From contig PBSW01000065.1 of the NCBI GenBank assembly GCA_002726865.1, positions 1 through 7,275 on the forward strand: DNA of 7,275 nucleotides, read 5' to 3'. The translations under genes were made by a program, and so were the position numbers. Each line of letters begins with the position of its first letter. The stretch's first letter is position 1. Positions 1 to 5,196 of the stretch are shown here, one piece after another. This DNA is from Candidatus Bathyarchaeota archaeon. GTDB taxonomy: Archaea > Thermoproteota > Bathyarchaeia > TCS64. The notes under the pieces were generated by a model, which did no database searches, had not been told where the DNA came from, and saw only the letters and a program-made list of their open reading frames with translations.

Positions 1-1
1 T

Positions 2-67
2 ATTGATGAAGCTTATGTGATGGGATCTCCTATTGCTCTAGTGATCAGAAGGGGGGCTCTAGAATGA
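2..67 (+). CDS. Phosphonopyruvate decarboxylase, alpha subunit (C-terminal end only)
   Basis: Only the last 21 codons are in the window; the gene begins to the left. The tail reads IDEAYVMGSPIALVIRRGALE and then TGA. This resembles the end of the N-terminal thiamine-diphosphate (PYR) domain of phosphonopyruvate and sulfopyruvate decarboxylases, which typically finishes in a 'G-x-P-V-A-L-L-V-x-x-G-x-L/F-E' pattern. The stop codon overlaps the start of the next gene at ATGA (64-67), an arrangement typical of translationally coupled subunits. In most bacterial phosphonate clusters the two domains are fused in one chain of about 370-380 residues; here they are separate polypeptides, as in the sulfopyruvate decarboxylase ComD/ComE of methanogens. 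The identification rests on this short tail plus the unmistakable beta partner. Confidence 0.8.
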   Translation: MDEAYVMGSPIALVIRRGALE

Positions 68-633
68 ACAGGTTAGAGGCCATGACCATACTGGCCCCGA
101 TGCTGGAAAAAGACGATGTGGTTATTTCTGCTAACGGTTTCATGAGCAGAGATCTATGTCATCTCAGCGACCGTCATTCGAACTTCTATATGATAGGCTC
201 CATGGGCCTGGCCTCATCAATCGGAGTTGGCGTTGCTCTTGGCAATCCTAGAAGAAGAGTCATTGTTTTTGATGGAGACGGAAACATCCTGATGAATCTG
301 GGTTCTCTTGTTGTGGTCGGAGCAGTTCGTCCAGCAAACTTCTACCACGTAGTCCTGGACAATGAGAGCCATGAATCGACCGGTGGACAACCAACATACT
401 CCAACAACGTGGATCTGACTGGTATCGCTTCCTTGTCTGGCTATAACCGCACCTTGAGAGTTGAACAACAATCTGAACTTGAACCAAAGTGGGCGGACTT
501 TCTTGGCGCAACTGGACCAAGTTTTCTATTGATCAAGATTTCAAAAGGAGGGCCTCCATCACCCAGGGTGCCTCATTCTACAACGGTTATACGAGATAGA
601 TTCGCATCAGCACTGAAGAGACTACCGTCATAG
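64..633 (+). CDS. Phosphonopyruvate decarboxylase, beta subunit (ThDP-binding)
   Basis: This 189-residue protein is the PP (diphosphate-binding) domain of a thiamine-diphosphate decarboxylase. With the alpha subunit it should convert phosphonopyruvate to phosphonoacetaldehyde and CO2, the irreversible step that pulls the unfavourable PEP mutase reaction forward. Visible signatures are NFYMIGSMGLASSIG (residues 40-54), the GDG of the ThDP/Mg motif (71-73), and LDNESHESTGGQPT (98-111). The last is very close to the 'LDN-x-x-H-(D/E)-S-T-G-G-Q' signature of phosphonopyruvate decarboxylases; D72 and N100 are the expected Mg ligands. Sulfopyruvate decarboxylase (coenzyme M synthesis) is the main alternative, but the HESTGGQ segment and the phosphonate genes downstream favour phosphonopyruvate. 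The ATG overlaps the alpha stop (ATGA) and has a G-rich AAGGGGGG at 49-56 as ribosome site. The product is soluble and cytosolic. Confidence 0.9.
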   Translation: MNRLEAMTILAPMLEKDDVVISANGFMSRDLCHLSDRHSNFYMIGSMGLASSIGVGVALGNPRRRVIVFDGDGNILMNLGSLVVVGAVRPANFYHVVLDNESHESTGGQPTYSNNVDLTGIASLSGYNRTLRVEQQSELEPKWADFLGATGPSFLLIKISKGGPPSPRVPHSTTVIRDRFASALKRLPS

Positions 634-695
634 GTGATAATGGCTTTAATGCGAAAATAGATAGGGCTACGAGAGGGAGCTAGTCGTTTTTCAAA

Positions 696-1457
696 GTGAA
701 AGCTATCATCATTGCGGCTGGACTGGGAAAGCGATGCCGACCCCATACCTATAAGGTTCCCAAATGTCTTCTGTCCATCAATGGCAAATCGATCCTAGAA
801 CATCAGCTGCAATCTTTACGCGTCAATGATGTAACTGATATTGCACTAATTCGTGGATATTTAGCACAAAAGATCACAGGTCGGGGGATAAGATACTATG
901 ATAACTTGAATTACGAACACAATAATGTCCTCTCCTCCCTTATGACAGCTGAACAGGAACTCGATAGCGATTGTATAGTCAGCTACGCGGATATACTGTA
1001 TACTGCAGAAGTCATACGGGCAGCTGTAAGATCCTCTGCTGATTTGGCCGTAATTGTAGATACAGCATGGCGGAACCGGTATGTAGGACGGAAGTTACAT
1101 CCTCTTACGGAAGCTGAGAAGGTGATTAGTGACGGCCAAGGACGAGTCCTTAGTATTGGAAAACACTTAGATGATACAGAAGAAGTAACAGGAGAATTCA
1201 TTGGTTGCATGCGACTATCACAAAATGGATGCGGAATCATTCGAGAATCATTCCATGAAGCCAAGAATCAATATAGTCCACGTGGATTCCAACAGTCTAA
1301 GAGTTTCGAACAAGCGTATCTCACAGATATTTTGCAAGAAATGGTGGACAAGGGAGTCAACATCGACATAATTCCGATTCAGAAGAACTGGATCGAGGTC
1401 GACACTGTGGAGGACTATGAATATGCTAAAGCTGAATTCAAAGGGTACCAGGGATAA
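696..1457 (+). CDS. Nucleotidyltransferase, phosphonate cytidylyltransferase (PntC)-like
   Basis: The 253-residue protein has a single nucleotidyltransferase (GT-A-like) fold. The nucleotide-binding loop is at the N-terminus, AAGLGKRCRP...KVPK (residues 7-23, with R13 and K23), followed by an N-N-V-L-S-S-L stretch (76-82). Likely metal-binding acidic residues are D99 (YADILY) and D236 (IEVDTVEDY). The segment VDTAWRNRYVGRK...EAEKV (121-143) resembles a block I recall from LicC-like and PEP-mutase-associated cytidylyltransferases such as PntC, which make CMP-2-aminoethylphosphonate, more than sugar-1-phosphate enzymes. The expected role is CTP activation of a phosphonate for transfer to a glycan or lipid. 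No aminotransferase is visible, so the substrate may be 2-hydroxyethylphosphonate or methylphosphonate (inference). The start is GTG, the only in-frame start after a TAG at 681-683, and it places the nucleotide loop at the very N-terminus. A purine-rich GAGAGGGAG (671-679) lies upstream, rather far for a normal ribosome site. It follows the decarboxylase beta gene by 62 bases. Confidence 0.82.
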   Translation: MKAIIIAAGLGKRCRPHTYKVPKCLLSINGKSILEHQLQSLRVNDVTDIALIRGYLAQKITGRGIRYYDNLNYEHNNVLSSLMTAEQELDSDCIVSYADILYTAEVIRAAVRSSADLAVIVDTAWRNRYVGRKLHPLTEAEKVISDGQGRVLSIGKHLDDTEEVTGEFIGCMRLSQNGCGIIRESFHEAKNQYSPRGFQQSKSFEQAYLTDILQEMVDKGVNIDIIPIQKNWIEVDTVEDYEYAKAEFKGYQG

Positions 1458-1507
1458 GGAATGAGAGCATATCTTACGATTTATCTTTCGGAGCCGATAG
1501 ATGTGTT

Positions 1508-2641
1508 ATGAAATCCTATTCTCATCCAGGTGAGCGTTTTGTCGAATGGGGTGGATTAAGATCACTATCTAGTATCTTACCCAAACTCCATGTTAACTGC
1601 CCACTTATTGTGACTGGAAAACATGCGATGAAAGAGAATGGAGTTCTTGAAACTCTGTTAGAAGAGCTATCGGAGAAGAAAATGAAACCATCTGTTTACA
1701 ACAAGATCCAGCCTAACCCAACCGATGAGGATATCCAGGAATTGATATCTTTCATGGACAACTCTAGTACTGATAGCATTATAGGGCTTGGTGGAGGAAG
1801 CGCACTCGACTGTTCGAAAGCGGCAGCGCTCCTCTTCAACAACCGTGCTTCTCCAATCCAATCACATCTACGAGGAGAGGGTGAAATTACTCATTCAGCC
1901 TTGCCATGTGTAGCCGTACCAACTACCTCAGGAACTGGAAGTGAGGTCACCCCTTATGTTTCTTTCACGGAGAAGACATCGAACCAGAAGTTCACATTCG
2001 ACCATCCATTCCTAATACCATGCATAGCCCTCTTGGATCCAGAGTTGACAGTTACGATGCCGCCATATGTGACAGCATGCACAGGTTTTGACGCTCTTGG
2101 ACATGCGATGGAGGCTTACTGGTCAATCAATCATTCACCCTTCTCTGACACTCATGCACTACGCGCAGCACGTCTAATAATGCTCAATCTAGCTGGAGCC
2201 GTCAAGGAACCAACTGATTATCAATGCCGACTCAATATGTCGATCGCGTCTTGTGAGGCAGGACTAGCTATTGCCCGGACGCGTACCACGGCTGCACATG
2301 CTGCCTCCTATCCTATCACTACGCAATTCTCAGTTCCACATGGCCATGCGGTGGCACTGACACTTGCAGAATTCTTTGAATTTAATGAAAATAGTATGGA
2401 CGAATCACGATCAAATGAACTGGCGGATGCTCTGGGGGGCTCCACAGTAAGTGATGCTTCCAATAGAGTGAGAATATTGATGGACGAGTGTGTATTACAA
2501 CGGAGACTTCAAAAGCTCGACATTCCTTCTGATGCTATTGAGACGCTGGTTTCTAGTGGTTTTAGACCTGATCGAGTAAAGAATAATCCACGAAAGGTCA
2601 CAGAACAAGACCTAAAGGAGATATTCCTAAAGATCTACTAG
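1508..2641 (+). CDS. Iron-dependent alcohol dehydrogenase, likely phosphonoacetaldehyde reductase
   Basis: This 377-residue protein is a full-length group III (iron-containing) alcohol dehydrogenase. The NAD(P)-binding loop is GLGGGSALDCSK (93-104, GGGS at 95-98 and D101), followed by PTTSGTGSEVT (138-148). The four metal ligands of the family are all present with canonical spacing: D195, H199, H264 and H278. In phosphonate clusters such an enzyme next to phosphonopyruvate decarboxylase reduces phosphonoacetaldehyde to 2-hydroxyethylphosphonate (PhpC-type). Here it sits between the decarboxylase and a cupin oxygenase that would use exactly that product, which makes the assignment strong by context. 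The ATG at 1508 gives a normal N-terminus; GGAG at 1490-1493 is a distant ribosome site. A 16-codon reading frame (1461-1511) ends overlapping this start. Sequence alone cannot prove substrate choice within this promiscuous family. Confidence 0.85.
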   Translation: MKSYSHPGERFVEWGGLRSLSSILPKLHVNCPLIVTGKHAMKENGVLETLLEELSEKKMKPSVYNKIQPNPTDEDIQELISFMDNSSTDSIIGLGGGSALDCSKAAALLFNNRASPIQSHLRGEGEITHSALPCVAVPTTSGTGSEVTPYVSFTEKTSNQKFTFDHPFLIPCIALLDPELTVTMPPYVTACTGFDALGHAMEAYWSINHSPFSDTHALRAARLIMLNLAGAVKEPTDYQCRLNMSIASCEAGLAIARTRTTAAHAASYPITTQFSVPHGHAVALTLAEFFEFNENSMDESRSNELADALGGSTVSDASNRVRILMDECVLQRRLQKLDIPSDAIETLVSSGFRPDRVKNNPRKVTEQDLKEIFLKIY

Positions 2642-2651
2642 GGATACTTGT

Positions 2652-2742
2652 CTAGTAGCTATTAGAGGCCAGTTTCATCCACCTTTTCACCATATGATAT
2701 ATTTGATACTGTTTATAGGCTAGAATAATCCCTAAAGGTGGA
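2652..2742 (+). promoter_or_regulatory. Candidate promoter, palindrome and ribosome site upstream of the cupin gene
   Basis: The 104-base gap before the cupin gene is the widest inside the phosphonate gene group. It contains an imperfect 14-base palindrome, CTAGTAGCTATTAG (2652-2665, six of seven pairs). AT-rich TATA-like segments lie at 2696-2704 (GATATATTT) and 2712-2717 (TTTATA). A clear AGGTG ribosome site (2736-2740) lies 5 bases before the ATG at 2746. The AGGTG match to the archaeal 16S rRNA tail is convincing. The TATA-like boxes and the palindrome are only suggestive, because short AT-rich motifs arise by chance. Confidence 0.35.
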
Positions 2743-2745
2743 ATA

Positions 2746-3495
2746 ATGCAGTCAACTGATCAAGGATCCGAATTGGAAAATACGGCCAGGCTTTATGGCG
2801 CGAACATATTGTTTTGGAGGAATAACAGCAAGCTGACCCCGCAGATGGCAGCTCAGCATTCCAATATACCGATCGAACGCTACTTGTTGTTGGAAGGCGG
2901 GAAGGCGGTGCCAAGTGCTCAAGAAATCTCTGCACTATCTGATGCCTTAGTTATTAGTCAGCGTGACTTACTTCCATTAATTCCGGACACTGATAGAGGG
3001 ATAAAGCCGCAAACTTGGGATGATATTCTAAAGAGTATTCGTACTATAACGCGCAACGGAGTACCGCACTACGAGTACGCCGACCTGGTGCTTACCCGAG
3101 AAGTACCACAAATGAGGCCTGAATACCTGAAGATCCTCATAACTGAAGGAGAGAAAGTCGTGATTAACAATGGTCACGTCCTCCACCAATTGACCTTCCT
3201 GTTGCATGGACAGCTGGAATTCTACTGGCAATGGCCCACAAGTAGTTCGGGAAAAGTACACAAACGTATCTTCAATGAGCGTGACTCTTGGTTTATCCGT
3301 GCCTATGTTCCACACGCTTTCCGCTCTACAAACCCTGATGACTTGGCGGAGATTATCGCTTTCACATTTTCGAGTACATTGACTAATGATGCCATTAAGG
3401 AGCTCCAGATGTTAGGTCCATTGGCGGGACAACGTATAGGATCTGGAGACAAGCAGTGGTACACAGAGAACAAATCTTCGGGCTCTAGTCAATGA
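2746..3495 (+). CDS. mpnS: HTH-cupin iron oxygenase, likely methylphosphonate synthase
   Basis: The 249-residue protein has a helix-turn-helix-like domain (about 15-80) and a cupin barrel (about 105-215), the layout of fosfomycin epoxidase HppE and of each half of hydroxyethylphosphonate dioxygenase HEPD. Aligned by eye to HppE (K23, Y105, N135, H138, E142, H180), the counterparts are K29, Y111, N141, H144, Q148 and H190. The Glu ligand is thus replaced by Gln, giving a His-Gln-His triad, the feature known for methylphosphonate synthase. That enzyme cleaves 2-hydroxyethylphosphonate with O2 to methylphosphonate and one-carbon product. The preceding reductase would supply this substrate. A longer-than-usual loop with PTSSSG (164-169) separates cupin strands. 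The start is supported by AGGTG five bases upstream. An ordinary XRE-cupin regulator is the main alternative, but conservation of the phosphonate-binding Lys, Tyr and Asn argues for an enzyme. The gene symbol is by family inference. Confidence 0.72.
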   Translation: MQSTDQGSELENTARLYGANILFWRNNSKLTPQMAAQHSNIPIERYLLLEGGKAVPSAQEISALSDALVISQRDLLPLIPDTDRGIKPQTWDDILKSIRTITRNGVPHYEYADLVLTREVPQMRPEYLKILITEGEKVVINNGHVLHQLTFLLHGQLEFYWQWPTSSSGKVHKRIFNERDSWFIRAYVPHAFRSTNPDDLAEIIAFTFSSTLTNDAIKELQMLGPLAGQRIGSGDKQWYTENKSSGSSQ

Positions 3496-3596
3496 TGCTG
3501 TAAGCTCTAAACAAAAAGCCGTCCTGTAGTCATTTGTTCCCCCTAGATTCTATTACGTCGATAGGCGTTGTATGATATTCCAGTTTAGGATGTTTG

Positions 3597-3613
3597 AAGC
3601 CTGTAGGCTTTTT
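3597..3613 (+). terminator. Weak hairpin with T-run after the cupin gene
   Basis: AAGCC (3597-3601) and GGCTT (3606-3610) can pair around a four-base TGTA loop, and the T-run continues to 3613. It lies 102 bases past the cupin stop and before the small downstream gene. Archaeal termination depends mainly on the T-run, and this one is short, so the call is tentative. The rest of the 167-base gap (3496-3662) shows no convincing gene. Confidence 0.3.
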
Positions 3614-3625
3614 CTTACCACCACC

Positions 3626-3649
3626 TCTAAATACGATTGCCTGGAAGGT
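3626..3649 (+). promoter_or_regulatory. Candidate TATA-like box and ribosome site for the small RHH gene
   Basis: TCTAAATA (3626-3633) resembles an archaeal TATA box about 30 bases before the GTG at 3663. GGAAGGT (3643-3649) lies 13 bases upstream of that start, somewhat far for a ribosome site. No clear BRE element precedes the box. Together with the T-run just upstream, this suggests the small gene is transcribed separately from the phosphonate genes. Confidence 0.25.
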
Positions 3650-3662
3650 AGCGTGAAAATTC

Positions 3663-3875
3663 GTGGAAGAGATGCGTGAAGATCCAATTGCAATACCAGT
3701 TCCTGCTCCTCTGGTGAGGAAGATTGAAAATAGGATCAAAGGTACTAATTTCAAGTCAGTTTCGAATTACTTGGAGTATCTCCTTACAGAGATTCTAGCT
3801 GATGAAGCGGGGGAAGAAACAGAGGATCTCAACACTGCAAAGGACGACCTTAAAGAAATGGGCTACATCGATTGA
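3663..3875 (+). CDS. Small ribbon-helix-helix-like protein
   Basis: The 70-residue product begins with a short strand-like IAIPVP (9-14), then helix PLVRKIENRIKG (16-27) and, after F30-K-S-V, a second helix SNYLEYLLTEILADE (34-48). This is the beta-alpha-alpha order of ribbon-helix-helix (CopG/Arc-like) proteins. An acidic linker (47-55) leads to the ending DLKEMGYID. An ending of the 'L-x-x-(L/M)-G-Y-(I/L)' kind is also common at the C-terminus of archaeal AlkP-superfamily proteins, so the protein may be a detached tail or partner module rather than a DNA-binding repressor. That comparison is from memory. It lies 76 bases upstream of an AlkP-family gene on the same strand, so the two may be linked in function. 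GTG at 3663 is the assumed start; ATG at 3672, three codons in, is equally possible. Confidence 0.65.
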   Translation: MEEMREDPIAIPVPAPLVRKIENRIKGTNFKSVSNYLEYLLTEILADEAGEETEDLNTAKDDLKEMGYID

Positions 3876-3951
3876 ATCCAGGGACTCCTGGTATACCCAT
3901 TCTCAAATACTGGTTTCAACAATAAGACTTTGTCAATTGATGAATGAATAG

Positions 3952-5088
3952 ATGCCTCCGAATATTCTCCTCATTACTCTTGACGGTGCACGCGTCGACG
4001 TCATAAGAAGAATGCCCACGTTCCAACGTCTTACCGGGATGGGCTCTTTCTTCCCTACTACCATTACCTACGCTCCGTACACTATTGCATCTCAATGTGC
4101 TTTATTCACAGGGATATATGGAAACGAAAATGGAGTTGACAACTATTACGGGTGGCGACTCTTCAAGAATAACTTGTGTAAGACTCTTGCGACCTACTTC
4201 AAAGAAAAAGGATACCATACTAAAACTGACGTATTCAACAGGAATGTATTCCCACACCAGGGTTTTGACGACATCTCTCTTCATAATGAAAATCAAGATG
4301 ACCTCGTAGCCAGACATACTTCCGTAATTCGAGAACTTCGAAACAAGTTCTCAAAGAAGCAAAGAACATTCCTGTATCTACACTACAGCAAGATTCATGC
4401 TTCTTTGGTAAAGAATGTGATCAAGAGATACGACGATTTCAGCACAGAATACTTTCACCGACAGGCCGAGAACATGAAAGAGTATGAAGGATACGTACAA
4501 GAGGCTGATGCATACCTTGGGTCCATATTGGATGAATGTTCAAAGCTTGGAGTGCTAGAGGATACCGTAGTTGTCCTCCACTCTGACCATGGGGCAAGCG
4601 TTGGAGAGAGAGTAGGCGAGAAGGTCTATGGATCTTTCTGCTATGACTACACGTTGAAGGCTTTCCTACTTCTATTGAATCCAGACTTCTTCCCTGGACG
4701 TACTTTCTCACAGCAGATACGAACAATAGATCTGGCACCAACTCTCTTATCTGTAGCAGGAATACAAAATACTAATACCAGATTCAAGGCTATTCGTGGG
4801 AGATCTGTTTTACCTATAATAGAAGAAGACGAGGTAGATCAAAGAATAGCTTTCTCGGAGACAGGCGGTTTGGGCGGTCCTTATCCTTCACCTCGACGTC
4901 CAAATGTGCACAGCATTCGAACCCCTAATTGGAAGTTAATCTACAATCGAGCTACAAAGAGTAGAGAGCTCTACAATCTAGAAAGGGATCCAGTCGAGGC
5001 AAACAACAAATCTGGCCAGGGCGAGGAAATAGAACCAGTTCTTTGGCGTGTCTTACAGCGCGAGAACTTCCTTAGGCAAAGTGGTTAA
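3952..5088 (+). CDS. Sulfatase-fold (AlkP superfamily) hydrolase or transferase with Thr nucleophile
   Basis: This 378-residue soluble protein belongs to the sulfatase (PF00884-type) branch of the alkaline phosphatase superfamily. It shows ILLITLDGARVD (5-16, metal ligand D11), the nucleophile block YTIASQCALFTG (43-54), H149 in HYSKIHA, and HSDHG (210-214, metal ligands D212 and H213). The typical DLAPTLLSVAGI (260-271) and a late WKLIYN...ELYNLERDP stretch (327-347) follow. Where real sulfatases have Cys or Ser in C/S-x-P-S-R, this protein has T44, so formylglycine formation is excluded. Thr nucleophiles are known in phosphoethanolamine transferases, LtaS and phosphodiesterases. The usual downstream HG pair appears as Y226-G227. 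No signal peptide or membrane segment is visible, so it should act in the cytosol. It may act on a phosphonate or phosphate ester linked to the upstream pathway (inference from neighbourhood only). No good ribosome site precedes the ATG. Confidence 0.8.
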   Translation: MPPNILLITLDGARVDVIRRMPTFQRLTGMGSFFPTTITYAPYTIASQCALFTGIYGNENGVDNYYGWRLFKNNLCKTLATYFKEKGYHTKTDVFNRNVFPHQGFDDISLHNENQDDLVARHTSVIRELRNKFSKKQRTFLYLHYSKIHASLVKNVIKRYDDFSTEYFHRQAENMKEYEGYVQEADAYLGSILDECSKLGVLEDTVVVLHSDHGASVGERVGEKVYGSFCYDYTLKAFLLLLNPDFFPGRTFSQQIRTIDLAPTLLSVAGIQNTNTRFKAIRGRSVLPIIEEDEVDQRIAFSETGGLGGPYPSPRRPNVHSIRTPNWKLIYNRATKSRELYNLERDPVEANNKSGQGEEIEPVLWRVLQRENFLRQSG

Positions 5089-5196
5089 GTCAGATCGATA
5101 ATCTTCAGGGCTCCGGTAGTACAATTATTGTGATGTCTCTGAACGAGGGGTTGAAGGGCTTGCGAGAAATACATAGGAGTCGAGGTCGACCTGTAG
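5089..5196. other. Convergent intergenic region
   Basis: This 108-base space separates the two convergently transcribed AlkP-superfamily genes. It holds two small perfect palindromes, ACAATTATTGT (5121-5131) and AGGTCGACCT (5183-5192), but no T-run on either strand that would make a clear terminator. No credible gene was found in it. Confidence 0.5.

Noticed and set aside
64..633. Sulfopyruvate decarboxylase for coenzyme M synthesis
   Set aside because: The split subunits fit, but the HESTGGQ signature and the reductase and cupin genes downstream fit the phosphonate pathway much better.
633..660. GGTGAT followed by a six-codon frame (ATG at 640, TAG at 658)
   Set aside because: The ribosome-site-like motif is only one base from the ATG and the frame does not touch the next gene start.
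2746..3495. Plain XRE-family transcription regulator with cupin domain
   Set aside because: The N-terminal helices would be annotated this way by default, but the phosphonate-binding Lys, Tyr and Asn and the metal triad all align with HppE/MpnS-type enzymes.
3530..3754. 74-codon - strand frame across the gap after the cupin gene
   Set aside because: It runs antisense into the small RHH gene, has no visible ribosome site or family resemblance, and the opposite strand has a better supported gene.
3952..5088. True arylsulfatase
   Set aside because: The Cys/Ser that must become formylglycine is a Thr and the following Arg is Gln.
5183..5192. Perfect palindrome AGGTCGACCT between convergent genes
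   Set aside because: Ten bases only, no T-run after it, and similar GTCGAC palindromes occur elsewhere; too little for a terminator or operator call.
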